Of a stretch of DNA of 64,000 nt, positions 29,221 through 36,366 are shown piece after piece; position 1 is the stretch's first letter; every line of letters starts with the position of its first letter. The DNA is from Leuconostoc palmae. GTDB lineage: Bacteria > Bacillota > Bacilli > Lactobacillales > Lactobacillaceae. The position numbers were made by a program, and so were the translations under genes. The notes beneath the pieces were generated by a model. It had not been told where the DNA came from. It made no database searches and worked only from the letters and a program-made list of their open reading frames with translations. The DNA lies in contig NZ_BPKZ01000007.1 of assembly GCF_019656075.1 (NCBI RefSeq), positions 43,560 through 107,559 on the forward strand. Direction: 5' to 3'.

Positions 29221-29631
29221 TGTGGATAAAAATATTAAAAAAGTGAAAATATTGTGGTTAATTACAATATTTTTGTGGATAACTTAGATAATTAATTAAA
29301 AAAATCTAAAATTGGATCAAAACACAAATAATTGAGTTTTTAATACTAAAAAACACAATGAACAAGTTGTTTTTAGTAATGTACGTTATTTATGTGTTAG
29401 TGATAATAAATTTCTACGAAATTTATTTAAATTAGACAATTATTTAACAATATATAGTGTTTCTATATTTATTGTAAAGGGAACACATGTGCTTATCCAC
29501 AGCTGTGGATAAAAAAGTGGAAAACTGTGGATAAATACAAAATTTGTCGCTCATATTTGATTGAATCAAGCTAAAATAGCGTTGATAAAGTTATCCACTT
29601 TTATTTTAAAATTTAAATAATATGTGGATAA
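29221..29631. other. DnaA-box cluster between htrA and rlmH
   Basis: In a 600-base gene-free, very AT-rich stretch there are six perfect DnaA boxes (TTATCCACA or its complement): 29221-29229, 29274-29282, 29493-29501, 29504-29512, 29526-29534 and 29623-29631. TTATCCACT at 29591-29599 and TGTGGTTAA near 29253 are one-mismatch copies. Two boxes at 29493-29512 are inverted around GC. No dnaA gene is nearby, and genes on both sides run on the + strand, so a bidirectional origin is unlikely. A DnaA reservoir or replication-control cluster fits better. Confidence 0.75.
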
Positions 29632-29764
29632 ATAATCATACGAACAATATCACACTTGATATAATAGCAACATAGCATAAAATAAATATGTTTTGTTCGT
29701 GTGGAAATATGTGTAATGAGTCTTTTTAATAACGCATGATGATTTTACAGAAAGCTTAAGTGAT

Positions 29765-30244
29765 ATGAATATTAAATTAATTACAGTTGGTAAGTTAAAA
29801 GAAAAGTATTTAAAGGAAGGTATTGCCGAGTATAGAAAGCGTATCTCAAGATTTTCAAAGTTTGAAATGATTGAATTACCTGATGAAAAAACACCTGAAA
29901 ATGCTAGTGAAGTGCAAAATCAGCAAATAATGTCGAAGGAAGCTATGAGAATTAATGCAAAAATTGGTCCACGTGATTATGTCATTGTATTAGCGATTGA
30001 GGGAAAACAATTGCCTTCAGAAAAATTCTCTGAAAAATTGGCTGATATTACTGTATCAGGGTATTCGAACATCACATTTATTATTGGTGGATCGTTAGGG
30101 TTAGATAAGCATATTAAGGAACGTGCTGATATGAAGGTCAGTTTTGGATTATTGACTTTACCTCATCAACTAATGCGCTTAGTATTGGTTGAACAAATCT
30201 ATAGGGCTTTTATGATTCAGCAAGGTTCTCCTTATCACAAATAA
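29765..30244 (+). CDS. rlmH: 23S rRNA pseudouridine1915 N3-methyltransferase RlmH
   Basis: SPOUT-fold methyltransferase that modifies pseudouridine 1915 in helix 69 of 23S rRNA. It starts [16 protein letters not shown] and has the knot-region motif [10 protein letters not shown] and the conserved C-terminus [17 protein letters not shown]. At 159 residues it is full length. A -10 TATAAT lies at 29660-29665, flanked by inverted ACGAACAA copies at 29640-29647 and 29694-29701. The ribosome site is weak. Confidence 0.97.
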   Translation: MNIKLITVGKLKEKYLKEGIAEYRKRISRFSKFEMIELPDEKTPENASEVQNQQIMSKEAMRINAKIGPRDYVIVLAIEGKQLPSEKFSEKLADITVSGYSNITFIIGGSLGLDKHIKERADMKVSFGLLTLPHQLMRLVLVEQIYRAFMIQQGSPYHK

Positions 30245-30275
30245 AAAAGCACAACGTTGACGTTGTGCTTTTTTA
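30243..30275. terminator. Bidirectional terminator between rlmH and the small basic protein gene
   Basis: AAAAAGCACAACG-TTGA-CGTTGTGCTTTTT; T runs on both strands serve the two converging genes. Confidence 0.9.
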
Positions 30276-30278
30276 AAA

Positions 30279-30422
30279 TTACTTTGTTGTTGGCAATTCT
30301 TCTGATTTGCCTTTTGCCCATTGTTGCAACTTTGCGATAGCAGTTTGACGTTGCTTCTTGGCTGAGTTGTGTCCGACCTTACGAGCACGGGCGAATGAAT
30401 TAAGTGGCTTCTTTAATGCCAT
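30279..30422 (-). CDS. Small highly basic protein (47 aa), unknown function
   Basis: Complete small gene on the minus strand, not recognised by me. It starts MALKKPLNSFARARKVGHNS and ends GKSEELPTTK; about a quarter of its residues are Lys or Arg and there is no hydrophobic segment. Support for it being real: GGAG eight bases before the ATG, a consensus promoter upstream, a terminator downstream, and ribosomal-protein-like codons (CGT, AAG, AAC, TTG). Composition suggests binding to RNA or the ribosome, which is inference. Confidence 0.75.
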   Translation of the reverse strand: MALKKPLNSFARARKVGHNSAKKQRQTAIAKLQQWAKGKSEELPTTK

Positions 30423-30463
30423 GATGGGTACTCCTTTTTAAAATGATTTACATACAAGACATT

Positions 30464-30492
30464 ATTATACGGCATAAATGTTTGAAAATCAA
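30464..30492 (-). promoter_or_regulatory. Promoter of the small basic protein gene
   Basis: On the minus strand TTGATT, 17 bases, TATAAT, about 40 bases before the start codon. Confidence 0.75.
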
Positions 30493-30546
30493 CCTATATC
30501 AAGATAACTGTTAAAAAATAACCGTTTTTTAGGGTACAATAGATAT

Positions 30547-31566
30547 ATGAAATTATGGTCTGAAGAAACAATTAAATCATTTCGTACAACATTATTAAGA
30601 TGGTACGATCAAGAGGGACGTGCTAATTTACCTTGGCGACTCAATCATGATCCTTATCGTGTACTAGTGTCAGAAATTATGCTCCAACAAACACAAGTAG
30701 ATACGGTTTTACCATATTATGAACGCTTTCTTGATGTGCTACCCTCAGTGCAAGATTTGGCTGAAGCACCTGAAGAACAAGTGTTAAAGCTATGGGAAGG
30801 CTTGGGTTACTATTCTCGTGCACGTAATTTACAAAAGGCTGCTAAATTTGTTGTAGATGATTTGAAAGGATGCTGGCCTGAGAGTTCAGACGATTTACAA
30901 GAATTACCTGGTGTAGGACCTTACACAGCTGCTGCCATTGCTTCAATTAGCTTTAGTGAAGTTGTTCCAGCTATTGATGGGAATGCTTATCGTGTATTTA
31001 GCAGACTACTAAAGATAGATGCCGACATCGCTAATACTAAATCAAGAAAAATATTCTACGATGCTATTTTACCCATTGTTGATCCAAAGAGACCTGGGGA
31101 TTTTAATCAAGCTATTATGGATTTGGGATCAAGTTATATGACAGCAAAGAATCCTGATAGTGAAAATTCCCCTGTAAAAGAATTCAATGCAGCATATTTA
31201 GATGGTGTCGAACTTGATTACCCAGTAAAGACAAAGAAAAAAAAGCCGATCAAACAACAATTTGTGGCCACTGTTACCGAAAAAGAAGGTAGGTTATTAT
31301 TCGAGAAGCGACCTGAAAAAGGACTATTATCTGGATTCTGGACATTTCCACTTACGGAAATTCAAAACATTGAAGAAATCAAGGGTGAGCAGTTAACCAT
31401 TAAACCAGTTATTCATGTATTCACACACAAACGATGGGAAATATGGTTGGTTAAACAAGCAATTACACCCAACAAAAATCAACAGTTTTTCAAACCTGAC
31501 GAATGGCAACAACTATCGTTACCAACTTTACAACATAAATTGCTAAAAGCATTGGGGGAGTTATAA
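30547..31566 (+). CDS. mutY: A/G-specific adenine glycosylase MutY without Fe-S cluster
   Basis: Removes adenine mispaired with 8-oxoguanine. The catalytic domain is intact: MLQQTQV with the general acid Glu just before it (SEI), helix-hairpin-helix LPGVGPYTAAAI, and the catalytic Asp in VPAIDGNAYR. The C-terminal Nudix-like domain for 8-oxoG recognition is also present. The usual 4Fe-4S ligands Cys-x6-Cys-x2-Cys-x5-Cys are absent: the region reads SSYMTAKNPDSENSPVKEFN, with Met, Ser, Ser and Asn in their place. Clusterless MutY is known in some Lactobacillales. The gene appears functional. Confidence 0.93.
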   Translation: MKLWSEETIKSFRTTLLRWYDQEGRANLPWRLNHDPYRVLVSEIMLQQTQVDTVLPYYERFLDVLPSVQDLAEAPEEQVLKLWEGLGYYSRARNLQKAAKFVVDDLKGCWPESSDDLQELPGVGPYTAAAIASISFSEVVPAIDGNAYRVFSRLLKIDADIANTKSRKIFYDAILPIVDPKRPGDFNQAIMDLGSSYMTAKNPDSENSPVKEFNAAYLDGVELDYPVKTKKKKPIKQQFVATVTEKEGRLLFEKRPEKGLLSGFWTFPLTEIQNIEEIKGEQLTIKPVIHVFTHKRWEIWLVKQAITPNKNQQFFKPDEWQQLSLPTLQHKLLKALGEL

Positions 31567-31568
31567 TC

Positions 31569-32672
31569 ATGTTTCCAAATACAAAATTGAAACATCTATT
31601 TTTTTGGACAATGGAGCTTTTAGGTATATCATTGCTGATATTTATTGTGTCAGGATTTGATTTCTTAATGCGTCCCATCTCTGTATTTATCTCAACGGTA
31701 TTTGTACCATTGATTGTTTCAGGATTTTTATATTACATTTTAAAGCCATTGTTATCTTTAATTAAAAAAATGACTATACATGGTAAGAAATTACCACACC
31801 AGTTGGCAGTAATTATCACTTTTTTAATTTTTCTTGCTGTGATAGGCGGAGCCTTGATTATGTTAGTGCCTACTTTAATTAAAGAAGTGACTAATCTTGT
31901 AAGTGCATTACCAGGATTTGCGCAAGATTTACAACAGTATGCTACCAAAACTATGAACACGAAGTGGTTTAGCAATCTTAATTTATCATTAGATGTTTCA
32001 GAAGTTAAAAATGCTATTAGTAAGTACGCGGCTTCATTTCTAACCATTACAGCCGGAACATTGGGAGCAGTTGTGTCAAGCATTACATCATTTACCATTA
32101 ATATGATAACAATACCGGTTGTTTTATTTTATATGCTAAGTGACGGAGAACGTTTGGTACCAGCTATCAAAAAAATGTTTCCTGAAAGACATGCTGAAAA
32201 AATATCTGAATTAACTGCAGAAATGGATCATACTATTGAAAAATACATTTCAGGGCAAGCGATTGAAATGGGATTTGTTGGTTTATCAATGACGATTGGT
32301 TATTTTATTATTGGGCAACCATATGCTTGGCTACTAGGTGTTATTGCAGGTATTACAAATATTGTGCCTTATATTGGCCCTTGGATTGGTGTTGTGCCAT
32401 CATTAATTGTTGCAAGTACACAATCTTGGAAGCAGGTTGTTTTTGTATTAATTGTTATGACTGTAGTACAACAATTAGACGGTAATTTTATTTATCCAAA
32501 TGTTATCGGGAAGTCATTAGCTATTCATCCATTAACTATTATGTTATTACTGATGGTAGCCGGAAATTTATGGGGTATCGTTGGGATGATTTTAATTATT
32601 CCTGTGTATGCCGTGTTACGGGTAATTGTTAAATTTGGTATTGAATTATTTTCACTGACGAGAGCAGAATAG
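31569..32672 (+). CDS. AI-2E family (PerM-type) membrane protein
   Basis: Polytopic inner-membrane protein with about eight hydrophobic segments and a soluble insert after the second to third helix (KEVTNLVSALPGFAQDLQQY), as in the AI-2E/UPF0118 family. The conserved GxxxxxxPYIGPWIG-like stretch reads ITNIVPYIGPWIGVVPS. Some members export AI-2 or ions; the role here is open. It begins two bases after mutY, so the two are probably translated together, though no functional link is evident. Confidence 0.85.
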   Translation: MFPNTKLKHLFFWTMELLGISLLIFIVSGFDFLMRPISVFISTVFVPLIVSGFLYYILKPLLSLIKKMTIHGKKLPHQLAVIITFLIFLAVIGGALIMLVPTLIKEVTNLVSALPGFAQDLQQYATKTMNTKWFSNLNLSLDVSEVKNAISKYAASFLTITAGTLGAVVSSITSFTINMITIPVVLFYMLSDGERLVPAIKKMFPERHAEKISELTAEMDHTIEKYISGQAIEMGFVGLSMTIGYFIIGQPYAWLLGVIAGITNIVPYIGPWIGVVPSLIVASTQSWKQVVFVLIVMTVVQQLDGNFIYPNVIGKSLAIHPLTIMLLLMVAGNLWGIVGMILIIPVYAVLRVIVKFGIELFSLTRAE

Positions 32673-32695
32673 TTTATATTAAAATAAAAAAGGTA

Positions 32696-32724
32696 TTGAC
32701 GAATCTTAAATTATCAAGTAAACT
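32696..32724 (+). promoter_or_regulatory. tRNA promoter
   Basis: TTGACG, 17 bases, TAAACT, 25 bases upstream of tRNA-Leu. Confidence 0.8.
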
Positions 32725-32749
32725 AATATAGTTGTGTTAGCAACTACAT

Positions 32750-32831
32750 GCGGGTGTGGCGGAACTGGCAGACGCGCTGGATTTAGGTTCCAGTGCCGCA
32801 AGGCGTGCAGGTTCGATTCCTGTCACCCGTA
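32750..32831 (+). tRNA. tRNA-Leu (anticodon TAG)
   Basis: Cloverleaf with acceptor GCGGGTG/CACCCGT, anticodon stem CTGGA/TCCAG around the loop TTTAGGT, a long variable arm (TGCCGCAAGGCGT) as in type II tRNAs, and the T-loop GGTTCGATTCC. The 3' CCA is not encoded. Confidence 0.95.
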
Positions 32832-32893
32832 TAAGAGAATCGAGTGTTCTCTGGGGTATCTAGTATATGAAATATACTTGAGTACTTAGAGTT

Positions 32894-32966
32894 GCCGACT
32901 TAGCTCAGTTGGTAGAGCATCTCACTAGTAATGAGGGGGTCAACGGTTCGAATCCGCTAGTCGGCA
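32894..32966 (+). tRNA. tRNA-Thr (anticodon AGT)
   Basis: Acceptor GCCGACT/AGTCGGC, D-arm GCTCAGTTGGTAGAGC, anticodon loop CTAGTAA giving AGT, T-loop GGTTCGAATCC; CCA is not encoded. The body resembles tRNA-Thr of Firmicutes. An A at position 34 is unusual in bacteria outside tRNA-Arg(ACG). Confidence 0.93.
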
Positions 32967-32971
32967 TAATC

Positions 32972-33004
32972 AAAAAGCACTAATCTTAGATTAGTGCTTT
33001 TTAT
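32972..33004 (+). terminator. tRNA operon terminator
   Basis: AAAAAGCACTAATC and GATTAGTGCTTTTT around a TTA loop. Confidence 0.9.
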
Positions 33005-33012
33005 TTTGTAGT

Positions 33013-33073
33013 CTAGTGTGCTTTACAATATAGTGATTTCATTTTATAATACTAGTGTGTTAAACAACATAGT
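33013..33073 (+). promoter_or_regulatory. padR promoter with two tandem operator-like repeats
   Basis: TTTACA (33022-33027), 17 bases, TATAAT (33045-33050). Two 22-base direct repeats, each CTAGTGTG followed by an A-rich centre and ATAGT, sit at 33013-33034 (over the -35) and 33052-33073 (just after the -10), 39 bases apart. This is a plausible autoregulatory PadR site. Confidence 0.65.
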
Positions 33074-33090
33074 AAAGAGGTCTTTTCAGT

Positions 33091-33423
33091 ATGAAGCAAC
33101 AAGTGTCTAGTCAAATGCTCAAAGGTATTTTGCAAGGAATGATGTTGATTATTTTAGAAAAACAGCCAGACTATGGCTATGGTATTAGTAAACAAATAAA
33201 CAAATACGGTTTGGCGGAAATTCCAAAAGGTACAATTTATCCACTATTAACAACCATGGAGAAACGGGGGTTAGTGGTAGGCAAGATGCGAGCATCTGCA
33301 GATGGACCAGATCGAAAATACTATTATGTGACATCAGTCGGTGTTGAAGCCAAACAAGAATTTATTTTATCGTGGGAAACATTGTCAGGGGCAGTTAATA
33401 GTTTGATTAATGAGGGGGAATGA
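33091..33423 (+). CDS. PadR-family transcriptional regulator
   Basis: Small winged-helix repressor of the PadR-s2 type. It shows the typical LKGILQGMMLIILEKQPDYGY start, the recognition region EIPKGTIYPLLTTMEKRGLV, and the wing DGPDRKYYYVT, followed by a short dimerisation helix. The next gene, a membrane protein, starts two bases after its stop; PadR repressors often control such a partner. Two repeats in the promoter suggest it represses its own operon. Confidence 0.92.
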   Translation: MKQQVSSQMLKGILQGMMLIILEKQPDYGYGISKQINKYGLAEIPKGTIYPLLTTMEKRGLVVGKMRASADGPDRKYYYVTSVGVEAKQEFILSWETLSGAVNSLINEGE

Positions 33424-33424
33424 C

Positions 33425-34270
33425 ATGAATATCAAAAAAATGATTACGCAAAATAATCAATTAAGAGAAAAATTGACTAATGAAAATAAAGTTTATTATG
33501 AAAATTTATTACTCTATTTACGATTTGAAGGTATCATGCGGGATGAAGAAAAAATAGAGGCGTTCTTATTAGAAGTATTGCAAGATATCTTATTAGCCCA
33601 ACAAGATGGTATATCTGCTAAATCTTATTTTGGGAAAGAACCCAAAGTTATAGCAGATGACTTTCTTGTAACTTTACCACGTAGCTTATGGGAAGGGATT
33701 AAATTATTCTTACTTGTTCTAGTTAGTTATGCTGGTAGCAGTATATTACCATCGTTAACTACAACTGGAAAACCAATAGATATTGGTATAATGGTTATTA
33801 CTAGCATATACGCTTTCATTGTTATTATGGTTTCGTTTAAATACTTGGCCAGTACAATATATAAATTAACTGTTTTTATCAAGCATAAGGTGATTCGGTT
33901 GCTGGTATTATGGGTTGTTTTAATGGTTATTTTGGCGCCTGTGCTACTCATCAATTTTTGGGTACATACACCGTTCAAGATTAATGTTAATGGGGTATTA
34001 GGTATTGTTATAATCATGGTATTATGGTTAATTGGGTTATTTTTTTATTTGAGAATAGCCGATAACAAATTTTGGACACCATTTGTTTTTGTAGCATTTG
34101 TATTTGGTGTAATGGGTATTGCAGCCAGATTACCGTATCTCGCAACGTTTATTAACGTTAACTCAGGTCGTTATGTTTATGCTGGTCTTATGATTTTTAC
34201 TATGGTAATTTTCTACCTCATCAGTTATTTGACCATCAGAAACATGAAAAAAGATACAAATGAACATTAA
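33425..34270 (+). CDS. DUF1129-like membrane protein encoded with padR
   Basis: The first 85 residues are soluble and helical (ENKVYYENLLLYLRFEGIMR, then a PKVIADDFL end resembling the DUF1048/DUF1129 helical domain). About six membrane helices follow. Its function is unknown; proteins of this kind occur beside PadR regulators in Lactobacillales. I start at ATG 33425 behind GAGGGGGA; the ATG at 33410 lies within padR. Co-transcribed with padR. Confidence 0.75.
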   Translation: MNIKKMITQNNQLREKLTNENKVYYENLLLYLRFEGIMRDEEKIEAFLLEVLQDILLAQQDGISAKSYFGKEPKVIADDFLVTLPRSLWEGIKLFLLVLVSYAGSSILPSLTTTGKPIDIGIMVITSIYAFIVIMVSFKYLASTIYKLTVFIKHKVIRLLVLWVVLMVILAPVLLINFWVHTPFKINVNGVLGIVIIMVLWLIGLFFYLRIADNKFWTPFVFVAFVFGVMGIAARLPYLATFINVNSGRYVYAGLMIFTMVIFYLISYLTIRNMKKDTNEH

Positions 34271-34303
34271 AAAACCAAACTGTACGACAGTTTGGTTTTT
34301 TAA
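34269..34303. terminator. Bidirectional terminator
   Basis: AAACCAAACTGT-ACG-ACAGTTTGGTTT with T runs on both strands, between the padR pair and the converging rRNA methyltransferase gene. Confidence 0.9.
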
Positions 34304-34307
34304 TGCG

Positions 34308-35804
34308 TTAATCACGACGTGTTAACTTGACAACGCCTTCCCAACGCGCAGTTTGTGGAAACATGTCAATACTTTGAATGTAATCAACCTTGTATGCTTT
34401 GGTTAAATCAACTAAATCGCGTGCCAGCGTTGATGCGTTACATGAAATATAAACAAATTTCTCTGGTTTTGTCCGAATAATTTCACGTCGTAACGCGGTA
34501 TCTAAGCCAGTACGCGGTGGATCAACCACCAACGCGTCAGCTAACCAACCTTCGGTTTGCCATTTTGGAAAGAGTACTTCAGCAGTGCCAACTTCATACT
34601 TAGCATTTGAGATATGATTAATTTTAGCATTGATATTAGCGTCGTCAACAGCTTCAGGAATGATTTCCATGCCACGGACTTCGCCAGCTTTATCAGCAAG
34701 GCTGAGACCAATTGTACCAACACCAGCATATGCATCGACGAGTTTATCGGCATGTGTTAAATTAAGTGCCGACAGTGCCTCATTATAGACAACGGTCATT
34801 TGCGTGTGGTTTAACTGCATGAATGCACGCGGTGATAGTTGGAATGTCTTACCCATCACCGTTTCTTCAATATAATCTTTGCCCCATAACTTAATAGTCT
34901 CTTCACCCCAGACAAGGCTCGTACGACCGGGGTTGAAGTTTTGGAAAATACCATTAACTTCTGGTAATGCTTGGTTAATTGCTGCAATAAGTGCGACATC
35001 ACCAGGGAACCCATCGGTATTTGTGACGAATGTTAATTGTACGTCACCTGTGGTGTGTGACACACGGGCGACAATTGTTTTAACTGTACCACGATTCTTA
35101 TCTTCATTATAAATAGATACTGATAATTTATCTAATAGATCACGTACGGTGCGTAACACTTTCATTGTCGCTGGTGATTGTGTATGGACAATGGGTAAAT
35201 CAACTAGTTCATGACTGCCACGCTTGTACATGCCAACACTAAGTACATCATCAATTTTGCGAACGGGGAACTGCGCCTTATTGCGATATTCATAAGGGTT
35301 AGCCATGCCAATCGTGTCACGTAGGTCATACTCTGACCAGCCTTTTGGTTGGAATTTTTCTAGTGATTGCGCAATAATATCTTTTTTAAAGGCTAATTGC
35401 GCAGAGTAAGTCATGTGCTCAAGTTCAAAACCACCAACTTCATCAGCGAATGTATCTAATGGTTTTACACGATTGGGTGATTTTTCACGAATTTTCAAGA
35501 CCTTGGCGGCAATATATTTTGGCTGGACGTCTGTTACTTTGACAACAGCGACTTCATTGGGTAAAACGCCGGGAACAAAGACAATCTTACGCTTAAAGTA
35601 ACCAATGCCCTCACCGTTAATTCCCAAACGTTTGATTGTTAATGGAAAATTCTGTCCAATACGCACAGCAACGCCATCAGTTGAGGCGCGCCGCTGACCA
35701 TGTTGTTTACGTGGATCAAAATGCTTGCCATAATAGGTCTTTTGGCCTGGTTGAGACTTTGATTTAGATGAATAAGCTCTTTTTTGTTTTTTATTTTCTG
35801 TCAT
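34308..35804 (-). CDS. 23S rRNA (uracil-C5) methyltransferase, RlmCD/TrmA family, without Fe-S ligands
   Basis: SAM-dependent enzyme forming 5-methyluridine in 23S rRNA. It has a basic N-terminal tail, a TRAM domain (about residues 45-105), and a Rossmann domain with DAYAGVGTIGLS, VVDPPRTGLD and the catalytic Cys in YISCNASTLARDL. The Fe-S site, normally C-x5-CGGC plus a later Cys, reads DTFADEVGGFELEH here, and the later site IVHTQ also lacks Cys; the catalytic Cys is the only one I see. The start is uncertain: ATG 35804 or GTG 35828, with AAAGGA upstream and a GTGCTG/CAGCAC hairpin between. Confidence 0.9.
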   Translation of the reverse strand: MTENKKQKRAYSSKSKSQPGQKTYYGKHFDPRKQHGQRRASTDGVAVRIGQNFPLTIKRLGINGEGIGYFKRKIVFVPGVLPNEVAVVKVTDVQPKYIAAKVLKIREKSPNRVKPLDTFADEVGGFELEHMTYSAQLAFKKDIIAQSLEKFQPKGWSEYDLRDTIGMANPYEYRNKAQFPVRKIDDVLSVGMYKRGSHELVDLPIVHTQSPATMKVLRTVRDLLDKLSVSIYNEDKNRGTVKTIVARVSHTTGDVQLTFVTNTDGFPGDVALIAAINQALPEVNGIFQNFNPGRTSLVWGEETIKLWGKDYIEETVMGKTFQLSPRAFMQLNHTQMTVVYNEALSALNLTHADKLVDAYAGVGTIGLSLADKAGEVRGMEIIPEAVDDANINAKINHISNAKYEVGTAEVLFPKWQTEGWLADALVVDPPRTGLDTALRREIIRTKPEKFVYISCNASTLARDLVDLTKAYKVDYIQSIDMFPQTARWEGVVKLTRRD

Positions 35805-35923
35805 AGTTTGTGTGCTGATAACCAGCACAATCCTTTCTGCATTGCAATGCCATGGTGACGTTGTTATCTAACTAGTATAACAGCTGTGTCAATTTAAAAT
35901 AGTTTACAAATGTAAGTGTTTTG

Positions 35924-35954
35924 CACTTGTGTTATAACACAAGTGTGTTATAAT
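35924..35954 (+). promoter_or_regulatory. 22-base perfect palindrome overlapping a promoter
   Basis: Half-site CACTTGTGTTA is followed immediately by its exact complement (35924-35945). The -35 TTGTGT (35927-35932) lies within it, then 16 bases and -10 TATAAT (35949-35954). A repressor dimer bound here would block the promoter of the small HTH gene that follows. Confidence 0.75.
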
Positions 35955-35980
35955 TATTGTTGTAAAGGAGATGTGGAAAA

Positions 35981-36058
35981 ATGACAAGAAGCATGAACTT
36001 TATCAACCGCAGTCACGTTCGTGTCCGCGGACAAACATTAAGTTGGAGTAAACGATGA
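35981..36058 (+). CDS. 25-codon basic leader peptide
   Basis: A short frame starts MTRSMNFINRSHVRVRGQ and ends at the TGA 36056-36058. It has the best ribosome site of the area (AAAGGAG, 35964-35970), and its stop overlaps the ATG of the HTH gene (ATGA), so it probably drives translation of that gene by coupling. It is rich in Arg and Ser. No homologue is known to me; it could be a pure leader or a small protein. Confidence 0.5.
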   Translation: MTRSMNFINRSHVRVRGQTLSWSKR

Positions 36059-36294
36059 TGAGATTTGATATTAAGGCGTATTTGGATGATAATTCGCTAA
36101 CAATTTATAGAGTAGCGAAAGATTCTGGTTACGGCTATACAACGATTCACAAGTCGTTTAACAAGACGCAATCGGATGCAACGAGTTTAAATGTGAGAGA
36201 CTTAGATGCCTTAGCAAAAGCGCAACACAAAGCAATGTGGGAGGTTCTTCGTGATCTCGAACAATTGTATTTTGACTCCGATCAGCACAAGTAA
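36055..36294 (+). CDS. Small Cro/CI-like HTH protein
   Basis: A 79-residue protein with a helix-turn-helix: LTIYRVAKDSGYGYTTIHKS, followed by NVRDLDALAKAQHKAMWEVL. No other domain is present. It probably binds the perfect palindrome in its own promoter; that is inference from position. It lies 72 bases upstream of clpL with no terminator between, so it may control clpL or be co-transcribed with it. The start is ATG 36055 or 36058, both coupled to the leader peptide stop. Confidence 0.75.
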   Translation: MMRFDIKAYLDDNSLTIYRVAKDSGYGYTTIHKSFNKTQSDATSLNVRDLDALAKAQHKAMWEVLRDLEQLYFDSDQHK

Positions 36295-36366
36295 TCAGCT
36301 ATGTTTATCATATTTTAGGGGATGAGTGATAACTGATGAGCACATGTAAAAAGGGGATTTTAACAC

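Noticed and set aside
29221..29631. The DnaA-box cluster as the chromosomal origin
   Set aside because: Genes on both sides are on the + strand with no change of leading-strand bias, and dnaA/dnaN are absent. A control cluster is more likely, though GC skew was not computed.
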